64,000 nucleotides of DNA from an uncultured Acetatifactor sp. (GCA_949840885.1 CATKYJ010000019.1:1-64000), one strand, 5' to 3'. Counted from the stretch's first letter, positions 27,252-35,905 are shown. Translations and numbers: made by a program. Notes: generated by a model from the sequence alone, not told the origin.

Positions 27252-27309
27252 CTATTTTAAGTCGCTGCGCGACAGCACTAAAGGGTGTGGTTCCTTCGGC
27301 GCGCACACC
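27252..27309. repeat. Partial copy of the 121-bp repeat family before mfd
   Basis: TTTTAAGTCGCTGCGCGAC, AAAGGGT and TCCTTCGGCGC match the end of the 17982 repeat unit. In the minus-strand frame it reads AEGTTPFSAVAQRL, related to GTLPFRAIAQRF. As at 17982 the repeat stops at the ribosome binding site (AATAGGAGG) of the next gene. Confidence 0.7.
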
Positions 27310-27330
27310 TGTCCAGCTAAACATTGATAA

Positions 27331-27414
27331 TCAAATACCCCGCTGCAAGCAATGGGGTATCAATCTTGCAGCGCTGCAGAGCAGAAAGTGTCCTTCGGAC
27401 ACTTTGGTATTTGA
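27331..27414. repeat. Intergenic cruciform-forming element
   Basis: TCAAATACC and GGTATTTGA close an 84-bp structure that contains two inner hairpins, one ATACCCC/GGGGTAT and one of 9 bp (AAAGTGTCC-TTC-GGACACTTT). It stands between pth and mfd and may act as transcription barrier or RNA processing site. Confidence 0.65.
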
Positions 27415-27433
27415 CCCTCGCGGCATTCGTCAA

Positions 27434-27476
27434 ATGTGCATGCAAGCATGCCCACTTGACTCATTGCTCGCGGGAA
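27434..27476. repeat. 43-bp dispersed repeat, copy 1
   Basis: ATGTGCATGCAAGCATGCCC followed by CTTGACTCATTGCTCGCGG. A copy with about 80% identity lies at 42036-42078. Both are directly beside a gene end. Confidence 0.6.
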
Positions 27477-27562
27477 TAAATGGCTTGACATCTCTTAGCT
27501 GGACTGTTATCTTCTTTCCGTCATCCGCTGTCTGTCCCACAGGGCCTGGTCTGCCCAGGGCC

Positions 27563-28405
27563 TCACCGTTCCCCGAATATCCTCCTCAGATGGTTCTGGC
27601 CTCTCTCCAGGAGTCTCGTTCTCTGCTCCGGCGCTTCGGCCGCCCCTTCCGGAAGCCCGCCTCCCGCCTCGGATTTTCCGGTTTCCTCCCGGGGAACAGC
27701 ATTTTTCTCGGCCGCCATTTCTCCTGTCTCGGGCTTGCCGCGCTCTTCCCGGAGTCCGGCGGGCTCTCCGGACTGTTTGGCTTTATCAGGCTTTTTCGCC
27801 TCCTGCCTTTTCGGCTCCTTAGGCTCTTTCGCAGGCTTCTTCACGGTGTTGAACTGATTCATGGCGGCGTCCGGCCCTTCCGCAATGATCATCCTGACAG
27901 CCTCCGCCGCCCGGTCCGCCGCCTCGTCCATGGCTTCCCTGTCTTTTGGCGAAAAACGCCCCAGCACATAGTCCACCAGATCCCAGCCCGCGGGCTTCTC
28001 GCCCACGCCCATCTTCACCCGGATAAAGGAATCGTGGCCTATGTGGGCAATGATGTTCTTCAGGCCGTTATGGCCGCCCGCACTGCCTTTCTTGCGGATG
28101 CGGATCTGCCCCACTTCCAGGCTTATGTCATCGGAGATGACGATCAGCTCCGCGGTCTCGTCCACTTTGTAGAAGTCGATTAACTGCCTCACACTCTCGC
28201 CGCTTAGGTTCATATAGGTCTGCGGCTTGGCCAGGACGCATTTCTGTCCCGCCACCATGCCCTTGCCGATAATGGCCTTATGCTTCTTCTCCAGAATGGA
28301 GATGTTCTCTTTCGCCGCCAGCTTCTCTAGCACCAAAAAGCCCACGTTGTGCCGTGTGCCCTCATATTCCTTGCCGGGATTCCCCAGCCCTGCTATAATA
28401 AACAT
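27563..28405 (-). CDS. pth: Peptidyl-tRNA hydrolase with long charged tail
   Basis: Residues 1-190 are a standard bacterial Pth: the GLGNPGKEYEGTRHNVGF start with catalytic His20, KPQTYMNLSG, VISDDIS with the conserved Asp and GSAGGHNGLK. The enzyme releases peptides from peptidyl-tRNAs that drop off ribosomes and is essential in most bacteria. The family is normally about 190 residues; here a tail of about 90 residues rich in Lys, Glu, Pro and Gly (KKPAKEPKEPKRQEAKKPDK) follows, probably disordered. Its basic N-terminal part could bind RNA. AGGAGC lies before the ATG. It is upstream of mfd with a repeat-filled gap of 320 bp. Confidence 0.96.
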   Translation of the reverse strand: MFIIAGLGNPGKEYEGTRHNVGFLVLEKLAAKENISILEKKHKAIIGKGMVAGQKCVLAKPQTYMNLSGESVRQLIDFYKVDETAELIVISDDISLEVGQIRIRKKGSAGGHNGLKNIIAHIGHDSFIRVKMGVGEKPAGWDLVDYVLGRFSPKDREAMDEAADRAAEAVRMIIAEGPDAAMNQFNTVKKPAKEPKEPKRQEAKKPDKAKQSGEPAGLREERGKPETGEMAAEKNAVPREETGKSEAGGGLPEGAAEAPEQRTRLLERGQNHLRRIFGER

Positions 28406-28571
28406 CGTAAGCTCCTATCTGTCCGCCTCTCCGGGCAGGACAAATCTTTCTCTGTCCACATGACAGTATCATTGAAGTCCCTGCTGTCCCCCGTTCCATT
28501 CGTCCCGGTTCTCCTGATTTGTCCATGGCAAAACTATGAAAAAGTCCGTCTGACACTTCAAGCCAAAAACT

Positions 28572-29069
28572 TCACCGAATGGAATCCATATACCCTTTCA
28601 GCCGCTCTCTCTGGGTGGGAATGCATCTGTCCGAGTCAAAGAAACGAATCAACTCTTCCTTTCCTATCCATCTGTATCCTATGGTCTCCCCCTCCTGAAG
28701 CGCTACCGAGTCTTTTGCGGCATCCGTAACGCACAGATAGCCGTAATGGATCCCGTGGCCGGCATGGCTTACAGAGCGGTATATCTCCTCCAGTTCCCCT
28801 GCCTTGATTCCGCTCTCCTCCCAAAGCTCCCTGACAGCGCCCTGGAGGGGTGTCTCTCCTTTCAGCGCACTGCCTCCCGCGCCGATTTCCTCGTAACCGG
28901 GATAGGCCTCTTTTCCAAAATCCCTCTGCAGCAGAAGATAATCTCCGTCCCTGTGCCGCACCACCACCTCGCAGACCAGGTGGTACAGGCCCTCTCCAAT
29001 TTCTTCCCCGCGTATCAAGTCTGTCCCGGTCTTCACTCCCTGCCTGTCATAGGCATCCCAAATCTCCAT
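28572..29069 (-). CDS. Nudix hydrolase
   Basis: This 165-residue protein has a Nudix box GSALKGETPLQGAVRELWEESGI, which binds the metal and cleaves nucleoside diphosphates linked to another group. The N-terminus MEIWDAYDRQGVKTG is typical of a Firmicute subgroup related to isopentenyl-diphosphate isomerase-type Nudix proteins. I start it there since AGGAG is six bases upstream; the ORF-track start adds 43 residues reading through a palindrome. Substrate is unknown. A 12-bp palindrome about 45 bp upstream may be its operator. Confidence 0.9.
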   Translation of the reverse strand: MEIWDAYDRQGVKTGTDLIRGEEIGEGLYHLVCEVVVRHRDGDYLLLQRDFGKEAYPGYEEIGAGGSALKGETPLQGAVRELWEESGIKAGELEEIYRSVSHAGHGIHYGYLCVTDAAKDSVALQEGETIGYRWIGKEELIRFFDSDRCIPTQRERLKGYMDSIR

Positions 29070-29112
29070 AAGCTGCTCCTGTGGGTTTTTGTTTATGATG
29101 ATTAGAACTCTG

Positions 29113-29143
29113 ATAATAGAATCCTGTATTTGGATTCTATTAT
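29113..29143. promoter_or_regulatory. 12-bp palindrome before the Nudix gene
   Basis: ATAATAGAATCC and GGATTCTATTAT are perfect arms around a 7-nt loop. The outer bases form TATAAT on the minus strand, so the palindrome overlaps a likely -10 and could be a repressor site; no T-run follows, so it is not a normal terminator. Confidence 0.5.
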
Positions 29144-29256
29144 ACATACCCCACTGCTCACTTGTAAAGCGAAATGGCAGAGATTCTAAAAAATCCACAA
29201 TTTCATACTATCTTTTTCCGGGCATTTATGCTGCGGCCAACATACAATGTCCTCTC

Positions 29257-29285
29257 TTGCCTCCTCTTCCTTAATATGGTACAAT
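29257..29285 (+). promoter_or_regulatory. Sigma-A-like promoter of the serine hydrolase gene
   Basis: TTGCCT and TACAAT are separated by 17 nt, about 85 nt before the start codon chosen at 29371. Confidence 0.6.
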
Positions 29286-29370
29286 GTTGACCCATAAGGA
29301 CGATGCCCCGCAATGTTACGGTACAATAGGAAAGCAAAAATTTCCCGGAGCCCCGGGGGAGAGGAAACAA

Positions 29371-30510
29371 ATGAATTTCGAACCACTGACCCGTTTCATG
29401 GATTATATGTCAAGAGAGAGGACTCCCGGAAACGCCATTATGGTCTATCTGGGAGGGAAATGTGTATATCGGTATGCCTGCGGATATGCGGATCTGGAGT
29501 CAATGACGCCGCTTACGGGCGAAGAATTTTTCAATCTGTATTCCTGCTCCAAGATCACCACCGTGACAGCGGGACTACAGCTATTGGAAAAGGGGCGCTT
29601 CCTGCTGACGGATCCCCTCTGTGAATACATTCCGGAATTCCGGGAAATGTATGTGAAACCCGCCGGCGGGGAGTTGGTCAGGGCGGAGAATCCCATTACC
29701 GTCCGGGATCTGTTCTGTATGTCCGCAGGCTTTTCCTATGATATGAATTCCCCGGGCTTCCAAAAAGCCCGGACGCTTACGGGAGGGACCATGGATACGG
29801 CGGCCACCGTGCGCTGCGTTGCCGCCGACCCGCTCCTCTACGAGCCCGGAACACACTGGGCGTACAGCATTGCCCACGATGTGCTGGCAGGCCTTGTGAG
29901 TATTATTGAGGGGAAAAAATTCCGCGACTATGTAAAAGAGGCCATCTTTGATCCCCTTGGAATCGAAAACTGCGTCTACCACCAAACCCCGCAGGTAAGG
30001 GAGCGCATGGCTGCCCAATACTGCTATGAGCCGGAAAAGGGGGACTCCTTTGACGCTTTTGTAAATGTGGGAAAGGACGTGTCCCATATCCTGGGAGAAG
30101 AATATGACAGCGGAGGCGCCGGGATTACGGGTACCGTGCCCGACTATGTGAAATTACTGGCGGCTTTGGCAGGCGGCGGACTGGGCCTAAACGGGGAGCG
30201 GATTCTGTCCGGGGGGAGCGTGGAGCTTCTGAAGCTGAATCAGTTAAGCGAGGCCCAGATGAAAGACTTTAACTGGAAGCAGCTCACCGGCTACGGCTAT
30301 GGGCTGGGCGTGCGCACTCTGTTGGACAAGGCGCTTGCCGGCTCCGTGGGAAATCCGGGAGAGTTCGGCTGGTGCGGCGCAGCAGGCTCCATGGCGCTGA
30401 TGGACACAGAGCGGAAGTTGGCTGTGTTCTATGTGCAGCATCTTCTGAATCCCAGGGAAGAGTATTATATGCCCAGACTGCGGAATGTGCTGTATTCCTG
30501 TCTGGACTGA
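29371..30510 (+). CDS. Serine hydrolase of the class C beta-lactamase family
   Basis: This 379-residue protein has the penicillin-binding/esterase fold: the SxxK motif is SCSK in FNLYSCSKITT, followed by a YSI motif (HWAYSIAHDVLAGL) in the place of YxN. It lacks a signal peptide and so is probably a cytoplasmic esterase, amidase or D-amino peptidase-like enzyme and not a secreted beta-lactamase. The start MNFEPL is chosen for GGGGAGAGG upstream; the ORF-track start adds 29 residues. It stands alone between the divergent Nudix gene and the leader of the ABC-F gene. Confidence 0.88.
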   Translation: MNFEPLTRFMDYMSRERTPGNAIMVYLGGKCVYRYACGYADLESMTPLTGEEFFNLYSCSKITTVTAGLQLLEKGRFLLTDPLCEYIPEFREMYVKPAGGELVRAENPITVRDLFCMSAGFSYDMNSPGFQKARTLTGGTMDTAATVRCVAADPLLYEPGTHWAYSIAHDVLAGLVSIIEGKKFRDYVKEAIFDPLGIENCVYHQTPQVRERMAAQYCYEPEKGDSFDAFVNVGKDVSHILGEEYDSGGAGITGTVPDYVKLLAALAGGGLGLNGERILSGGSVELLKLNQLSEAQMKDFNWKQLTGYGYGLGVRTLLDKALAGSVGNPGEFGWCGAAGSMALMDTERKLAVFYVQHLLNPREEYYMPRLRNVLYSCLD

Positions 30511-30667
30511 GGGCAGGGAAAAATATAGGGAGGTTTTATCGGAATTTGGAGCAATTGCCATGTTTATCAAGATAGCCCAAAATATAATTGGAAATTGAAA
30601 GGCGAACCCAGCCGTCTGAACGGCATGCCAGGGGACGCCACAGGTACGGCATGCCCGAAAAAAATAC

Positions 30668-30696
30668 TTGCCATCCCAAAAACAATATGCTAAAAT
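30668..30696 (+). promoter_or_regulatory. Promoter of the ABC-F gene with extended -10
   Basis: TTGCCA and TAAAAT with a 17-nt spacer ending in TGC. Transcription from here would give a leader of about 410 nt before the ABC-F start codon. The rest of 30511-30667 shows no gene, only a pair of GGCATGCC palindromes. Confidence 0.6.
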
Positions 30697-30702
30697 GAAT
30701 CC

Positions 30703-31113
30703 AGTCAGAAAGGTACCATTCGGTAAAAGGTGAGGGAATGAGTAGTCGATAACCAGATTTGGAATTGCAGACAGTTTTGTATAAAAGCTTGCGCCGCAGG
30801 CCTGTTTGTGTATGCCGAATCGGATTTTGCGCTCATTTCGGAAGCCTTTTTTCTTTGCCAGGATTTCGTCAGAACCCCGCTGCCATTCTTTCGGATTTCC
30901 AAAAACGTCCGTTGAATCATGCCGGATTTCTGCCGGTTCCAAGTCGATATTGGGTTCTGCGGTTTTTCTGTAGCCGTCAGGCCGCCTGAAGCGGATTTTG
31001 CCGCGGCAATCCTCCTGAGACCCGATTTTCCCGAGACGACACAGGCTTCCCCCAAAATGAGCTGCTCCGGCCACACAACGTACCGGCGGGCCGGCTTTAG
31101 AGAGGAGGCCTAT
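30703..31113 (+). promoter_or_regulatory. Long ABC-F leader with a tiny upstream ORF
   Basis: The 410-nt leader has no supported gene. At 30738-30752 a five-codon ORF (ATG AGT AGT CGA TAA) has AGGTGAGGGA just before it. Several imperfect stems can form (for example GGATTTTGCC with GGCAATCC). ABC-F resistance genes are often controlled by ribosome-mediated attenuation in such leaders; that it holds here is inference. The antisense ORFs listed over this stretch are not supported. Confidence 0.45.
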
Positions 31114-32664
31114 ATGTTACAGATCAAACATTTAAGTATCACCCATAAAAAGGACCTGCGCCTTATCCTGCAGGATTTTTCTTTTGTATTGAACCCTGGA
31201 GACAGGGCAGTCATCATCGGCGAGGAGGGCAACGGAAAGTCCACGCTGCTAAAATGGATTTACGACCCAGAGCTGACAGAGGATTATGCCGAGGCTATAG
31301 GAGAAAGAATCGCCTCTGGGGAACGCCTGGCCTATCTCCCCCAGGAGCTGCAGAAAGCGGACGCAGAGAAAACGCTCTATGCATTTTTCGCGGAAAGCCC
31401 CGCTTTCTTTGACCAGACGCCCAGGGAGCTAAAAGCCCTGGCGGGCAGCTTTCATCTGCCTCAGGATTTCTTTTACGGAGATCAGTCCATGGGAAGCCTG
31501 TCCGGCGGCGAGAAAGTCAAGGCCCAGATGATGCGGCTTCTGATGGCCCGTCCCACCGTGCTTTTGCTGGACGAGCCCTCCAATGACTTAGACATCGGGA
31601 CGCTGGAATGGCTGGAGGAGATGATCCTGGGCTGGCAGGGCGCGGTGCTCTATATCTCCCATGACGAGACTCTCATCGAGCGCACGGCCAACATGGTCAT
31701 CCACTTAGAACAGATTCGCCGCAAGACCGTCAGCCGAATAACCACAGCCCATGTACCCTATCTGCAGTACAAAAAGGAGCGGGAGGAAAAGTTCGAGAAG
31801 CAGGCCAGACAGGCAGTCAGCGAGCGAAAGGAAAAGGAAATCCGGGATGAAAAGCTGCAGCGCATCGAACAGAGCGTGGCCTACCATCTGAACACGGTCT
31901 CCAGACAGGCCCCCTCCAAGGGCAGGCTCTTAAAAAAGAAGATGAAAGCCGTGAAGAGCATGGAGCATCGCTTTGAGCGTCAAGACGCGGAAATGACCCG
32001 GATGCCGGAGGAGGAAGACGCCATTTTCTTCAAGCTGGGGGACAGGGACGCCGCTATCCCTGCAGGCAAGACCGTCATCGAATACCAACTGCCCTGTCTG
32101 CGCACGCCGGACGGCGCGCGGATCCTTGCAAAGGACATTTCCCTGCACATCCGCGGCTCCGAGAAGATAGGCATCATCGGCGACAACGGCTCGGGCAAGA
32201 CCACGCTGCTTCGCCTGATCGCAAAAGAGCTCCTCTCCCGGCAGGACATCCGCGCGGCCTATATGCCCCAGAATTACCAGGAGCAGCTGAACCCGGAAGC
32301 GACTCCCGTGGATTATCTCTCCCGGACCGGGGACAAGGAGGAGACCACCCGCATCCGGACTTTCCTGGGCTCCCTGAAGTACACCTTTGACGAGATGGAT
32401 CACCCCATCGCGGAGCTCTCCGGCGGGCAGAAAGCGAAAGTGCTGCTGCTAAAGATGAGTCTTTCCGGGGCAAACGTGCTGATTTTGGACGAACCTACCA
32501 GGAACTTCTCCGCCCTGTCCGCCCCTGTGATCCGGCGGATGCTGGCGGAGTACCCGGGAGCCGTCATCAGCATCTCTCACGACAGGAAGTACCTGCGGGA
32601 GGTCTGTGACAAAATATACCGGCTCACGGAGCATGGGCTGGCCTGTGTGCCGGACTTTGCCTGA
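31114..32664 (+). CDS. ABC-F family ribosome-associated ATPase
   Basis: This 516-residue protein has two ABC domains and no membrane segments, the ABC-F layout. Domain 1 has Walker A GEEGNGKST, signature LSGGEKVKAQ and LLLDEPSNDLD. A lysine/arginine-rich linker (about 215-305) is the ribosome-contacting region. Domain 2 has GDNGSGKTT, LSGGQKAKV and ILDEPTRNFSALS, where the usual NHLD after DEPT is replaced. This variant resembles clostridial ABC-F proteins that protect ribosomes from lincosamide, streptogramin A or pleuromutilin drugs; resistance is an inference. AGAGGAGG precedes the ATG; the ORF-track start adds 65 residues of leader. Confidence 0.9.
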   Translation: MLQIKHLSITHKKDLRLILQDFSFVLNPGDRAVIIGEEGNGKSTLLKWIYDPELTEDYAEAIGERIASGERLAYLPQELQKADAEKTLYAFFAESPAFFDQTPRELKALAGSFHLPQDFFYGDQSMGSLSGGEKVKAQMMRLLMARPTVLLLDEPSNDLDIGTLEWLEEMILGWQGAVLYISHDETLIERTANMVIHLEQIRRKTVSRITTAHVPYLQYKKEREEKFEKQARQAVSERKEKEIRDEKLQRIEQSVAYHLNTVSRQAPSKGRLLKKKMKAVKSMEHRFERQDAEMTRMPEEEDAIFFKLGDRDAAIPAGKTVIEYQLPCLRTPDGARILAKDISLHIRGSEKIGIIGDNGSGKTTLLRLIAKELLSRQDIRAAYMPQNYQEQLNPEATPVDYLSRTGDKEETTRIRTFLGSLKYTFDEMDHPIAELSGGQKAKVLLLKMSLSGANVLILDEPTRNFSALSAPVIRRMLAEYPGAVISISHDRKYLREVCDKIYRLTEHGLACVPDFA

Positions 32665-32700
32665 AAGCCGGAAAGCCCGCCCGGCATAAAGTCCCAAGCA

Positions 32701-32736
32701 CAAAAAAGCCATGGCCTATGGCCATGACTTTTTTGT
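32701..32736. terminator. Bidirectional terminator between ABC-F and spoVG
   Basis: CAAAAAAGCCATGGCC pairs with GGCCATGACTTTTTTG around TAT, with T-runs on both strands. It ends the converging ABC-F and spoVG transcripts. Confidence 0.9.
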
Positions 32737-32778
32737 GTCTGGGGGATTTAACTGTCTATTTTCCTATGATGTCACATC

Positions 32779-33051
32779 TCACTCCCCGTCCGGCTCCTCC
32801 AAAGCTTTCCTGTAGCTTTCCAGGATAACCTCCTGGATGGCTTCCCTGGCGGAAGCATTGATGGGATGGGCAATATCCTTGTATTCCCCATCTGCCGTCC
32901 TCTTGCTGGGCATTGCGATGAACAGGCCTTTGTCTCCTTCAATCACCTTGATGTCATGCACCACGAACTCCTCGTCCAGGGTGATGGAGACAATCGCCTT
33001 CATCCTGCCTTCCTTCGCAATCTTGCGCACGCGAACATCTGTAACCTGCAT
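32779..33051 (-). CDS. spoVG: Septation protein SpoVG
   Basis: The 90-residue protein matches SpoVG along its full length ([55 protein letters not shown]). SpoVG is a small nucleic-acid-binding regulator, known for effects on septation in sporulation and on virulence or cell-wall genes in other Firmicutes. It follows glgD on the same strand after a 138-bp gap filled with a dispersed palindromic repeat and ends at the bidirectional terminator. It may be transcribed with glgC-glgD or from its own promoter hidden in the repeat region. Confidence 0.96.
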   Translation of the reverse strand: MQVTDVRVRKIAKEGRMKAIVSITLDEEFVVHDIKVIEGDKGLFIAMPSKRTADGEYKDIAHPINASAREAIQEVILESYRKALEEPDGE

Positions 33052-33083
33052 CTTTTAAACCCCCTTATTTGGAATCTAAACCG

Positions 33084-33179
33084 CACACCAGTAAAATTTG
33101 CTACAAATCCCGACTGCAGATCGCCGGCGAGATGCTTTCGCTCATTTTTCTATTGTAAGTCCCGGCGGTTTGCAGCAAA
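33084..33179. repeat. Dispersed palindromic intergenic repeat, copy 2
   Basis: Shares CACCAGTAAA, ACAAATCCCGAC, GCAGATCGCCGGC and TCCCGGCGG with copy 1 at 13014. The ends TTTGCTACAAA and TTTGCAGCAAA are near-perfect inverted arms, clearer than in copy 1. Confidence 0.75.
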
Positions 33180-33189
33180 GCCACCTATG

Positions 33190-34311
33190 TCACATCGTGT
33201 ATCTTTCGTTTCTCTCTACTACGATGCGAACCTGCCCATCTTCCCCCACATAGCGGGAGTTTGCCCGAATGGTACTATGGCTTTCTAAGATGCAATTCTC
33301 GATGTAAGTGTTGTCGCCGATGTACACATCATTCAGAATGATGGAATTCTTGATGACACAATTATTGCCTATATAGCTCTTCTTGAATACTACGGAATTC
33401 TCTACCACGCCGTTGACGATGCAGCCGCTGGAGATGAGGCTGTTCCGGACGCTTGCCCCCACATTGTACTTGGCCGGGGCCAGATCGTCCACCTTGGAGT
33501 AGATGTCCGGGTACTGCTTGAAGAAGTAGCCCCGCACCTCAGGCTTTAAGAAGTCCATGTTGGTGCTGTAGTAGTCTTCCACGGAGGCGATGTTCCTCCA
33601 GTAGTCCCGTATCTTGTATCCGTAGATCTTTTTCACATCCTTGTAACGGATCAGGATGTCCCTGACGAAATCGTATCTGTCTTCCTCAATACACTTCTCC
33701 ACCATCTCTATGAGCTGGCGTCTGCGGAGGATGTAGATGCCGCAGGAGATGACCCTGGATTTCGCCTGCAGGGGCTTCTCCTCAAATTCCTCAATGCGGC
33801 TCTCCTCGTTCATGCGGATGCTCCCGAAGCGCTCCAAATTCGCTTTCGGAGGCATGTCCCGGCAGACTACAGTGATGTCCGCCTTTTTCTCGATGTGGTA
33901 CTCCATCATCTTGCCATAGTCCATCTTGTACACGCCGTCCCCGGAGGCCACCAGAACATAGGGCTCATGGCTGCTCTTTAGGAAATCCAGGTTCTGGTAG
34001 ATGGCGTCCGCCGTGCCTCTGTACCAATTGCTGTTCTGGGCTGTCACCGCTGGCGTGTACACATACAGGCCTCCCTGCTTGCGCCCGAAATCCCACCATT
34101 TGGAGGAGCTTAGGTGTTCGTGGAGGCTGCTGGCATTGTACTGGGTCAGCACCGCCACTTTCTGGATATGGGAATTGGACATATTGCTCAGGGTAAAGTC
34201 AATGCTGCGGTAGCTTCCCGCGATTGGCATGGCGCACACGGCGCGCTTGTGGGACAGTTCCCGCATCCTGCGGTTGTTGCCGCCTGCCAAAATGATTCCG
34301 ATCGCCCTCAT
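33190..34311 (-). CDS. glgD: Glycogen biosynthesis protein GlgD
   Basis: The 373-residue protein is an ADP-glucose pyrophosphorylase-like subunit: N-terminal nucleotidyltransferase fold and C-terminal left-handed beta-helix repeats ([21 protein letters not shown]). The glycine-rich loop is [10 protein letters not shown] in place of the catalytic GGxGxRL of GlgC, which is the mark of the regulatory GlgD subunit of Firmicutes. It works in a heterotetramer with GlgC to make ADP-glucose for glycogen. Its start overlaps the glgC stop by four bases (ATGA type), so the two are translationally coupled. Confidence 0.95.
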   Translation of the reverse strand: MRAIGIILAGGNNRRMRELSHKRAVCAMPIAGSYRSIDFTLSNMSNSHIQKVAVLTQYNASSLHEHLSSSKWWDFGRKQGGLYVYTPAVTAQNSNWYRGTADAIYQNLDFLKSSHEPYVLVASGDGVYKMDYGKMMEYHIEKKADITVVCRDMPPKANLERFGSIRMNEESRIEEFEEKPLQAKSRVISCGIYILRRRQLIEMVEKCIEEDRYDFVRDILIRYKDVKKIYGYKIRDYWRNIASVEDYYSTNMDFLKPEVRGYFFKQYPDIYSKVDDLAPAKYNVGASVRNSLISSGCIVNGVVENSVVFKKSYIGNNCVIKNSIILNDVYIGDNTYIENCILESHSTIRANSRYVGEDGQVRIVVERNERYTM

Positions 34312-35582
34312 AGCTGTTCACCTGCCTTAATCAAAGATTTGCCGCTGGGCAGACAGGAATTCTCATAGTCCAGACCTGTGGTAATGCCGAAGATCACCGC
34401 ATTCTTTCCCACTGTGATACCGTTGGGAACCACGCTGCGCTCCCCTATGGTCACGATATCGTGGTTGTAAATATGGGGAGCCATCTCATTTTCCGCTGCC
34501 TCTCCCACACCCAGCCGCACATGGTCTCCTATCCGCACCTCCTCGTCCACAATGGCCTTGCTCAACTCGCAGCAATTCCCGATCTGGGTCTGGTTCATGA
34601 TAATGGAATCCCGCACAACGGTGCCCTTTCCTATGGTGACCCCGCAGCCTATGACGGAATGGTACACCTTGCCATAGATATCCGTCCCCTCTCCTATGAT
34701 GCTTGTCTCCACCACACTGTCCGGGGAGAAATACTGGGGCGGCTGGATCTCGCTCTTGGTGTAGATCTTCCAGTACTCCTCATAGAGGTTGAACTCCGGC
34801 ACGATATTGATGAGTTCCATATTGGCCTCCCAATAGGAATGAAGAGTGCCCACATCCTTCCAATAGCCGTTGAATTCATAGGCGTAGAGGAATGCCCCTT
34901 TCCTGTGGCAGTAGGGAATCACATGCTTGCCGAAGTCCAGTGCAGGCTGGCCTGCCATGTCCACCAGGGCTTTCTTCAGGGTCTTCCAGTTGAAGATGTA
35001 GATCCCCATGCTGGCCAGATTGCTCCTGGGGGTTTTGGGCTTTTCCTCAAAGTCCGTGATCCTGCGCTTCTCGTCGGTGATCATGATGCCGAAACGCCCT
35101 GCCTCCTCCATAGGCACCGGCATCACTGCAATGGTCACATCCGCATTGTTGGCCTTGTGGAAGTCCAGCATCAACTCGTAGTCCATCTTGTATATATGGT
35201 CGCCGGACAGGATCAGCACATAGTCGGGATGGTAACTCTCCATGTATTCCAGGTTCTGGTAGATGGCATTGGCCGTGCCCGTGTACCATTCGCTGTTTAC
35301 GCTCCTCTCATAGGGCGGCAGCACTGAGACTCCGCCGATGTTGCGGTCTAAGTCCCAGGGGATGCCGATTCCGATATGGGCGTTCAGCTTCAGGGGCCTG
35401 TACTGGGTCAGGACGCCCACTGTGTCGATCCCGGAATTGATGCAGTTGGAGAGCGGGAAGTCAATGATACGGTATTTCCCCCCAAACGCCACGGCAGGCT
35501 TTGCCATCCTGGCTGTCAATACGCCCAGCCGACTGCCTTGCCCGCCTGCCAGCAGCATGGCAATCATTTCTTTCTTCACCAT
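34308..35582 (-). CDS. glgC: Glucose-1-phosphate adenylyltransferase GlgC
   Basis: This 424-residue catalytic subunit has [27 protein letters not shown] and the sugar-phosphate site region EEKPKTP, plus a C-terminal beta-helix. It forms ADP-glucose and pyrophosphate from ATP and glucose 1-phosphate, the first committed step of glycogen synthesis. The start MVKKEM is preferred as GAGGTG lies eight bases before it; the ORF-track GTG sits on that site. It overlaps glgD downstream. No other glycogen genes lie in the window. Confidence 0.96.
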   Translation of the reverse strand: MVKKEMIAMLLAGGQGSRLGVLTARMAKPAVAFGGKYRIIDFPLSNCINSGIDTVGVLTQYRPLKLNAHIGIGIPWDLDRNIGGVSVLPPYERSVNSEWYTGTANAIYQNLEYMESYHPDYVLILSGDHIYKMDYELMLDFHKANNADVTIAVMPVPMEEAGRFGIMITDEKRRITDFEEKPKTPRSNLASMGIYIFNWKTLKKALVDMAGQPALDFGKHVIPYCHRKGAFLYAYEFNGYWKDVGTLHSYWEANMELINIVPEFNLYEEYWKIYTKSEIQPPQYFSPDSVVETSIIGEGTDIYGKVYHSVIGCGVTIGKGTVVRDSIIMNQTQIGNCCELSKAIVDEEVRIGDHVRLGVGEAAENEMAPHIYNHDIVTIGERSVVPNGITVGKNAVIFGITTGLDYENSCLPSGKSLIKAGEQL

Positions 35583-35684
35583 GGTTGTCACCTCTGTTTC
35601 GTGTAATGTCGGAGCAAGTCATATTTGGACAGTTTCTCGCCATGCGGTCTTTTTATGCCGCGCATTTCTTTGTTAATTAAGGTC

Positions 35685-35693
35685 ATTATAGCA
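35685..35693 (-). promoter_or_regulatory. Extended -10 promoter of glgC-glgD
   Basis: TGCTATAAT on the minus strand about 100 nt before glgC. No good -35 at 17 nt; a TTGACA lies 30 nt upstream, too far to pair with it. Confidence 0.5.
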
Positions 35694-35753
35694 TACGCCC
35701 CGACAAAATGGAATATTTAATGTCAAAATATTTATTTTTTATATTCTTATTTG

Positions 35754-35768
35754 TGTTAAAAATTAACA
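35754..35768. promoter_or_regulatory. AT-rich palindrome between glgC and murC
   Basis: TGTTAA-AAA-TTAACA is a perfect palindrome midway in the 360-bp divergent gap, the rest of which is very AT-rich and without genes. It resembles the Rex consensus but with a 3-nt spacer where Rex has 4, so the binder is open. Confidence 0.35.
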
Positions 35769-35875
35769 TATTTTCACTTATCCCCCCTGTATTTTTGTGT
35801 ATTTTTTTAATTTTTGTATTTTATATACACAATTTTCGCTGTCACCTTGGACATCTCAGGAAATCGTATTTCATG

Positions 35876-35905
35876 TTGATTTTTTTTCGCAGCCGGTGCT
35901 ATAAT
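35876..35905 (+). promoter_or_regulatory. Sigma-A promoter of murC
   Basis: TTGATT, an 18-nt spacer ending in TGC, and TATAAT, about 35 nt before the murC start codon. This is one of the best promoter matches in the window. Confidence 0.75.

Noticed and set aside
30244-31074. 276-residue minus-strand ORF over the serine hydrolase end and ABC-F leader
   Set aside because: Half of it is antisense to the hydrolase gene; the rest covers the leader with no ribosome binding site or known motif.
35721-35726. TTGACA as -35 for glgC
   Set aside because: It is 30 nt from TATAAT, too far for a sigma-A promoter; the extended -10 alone is retained.
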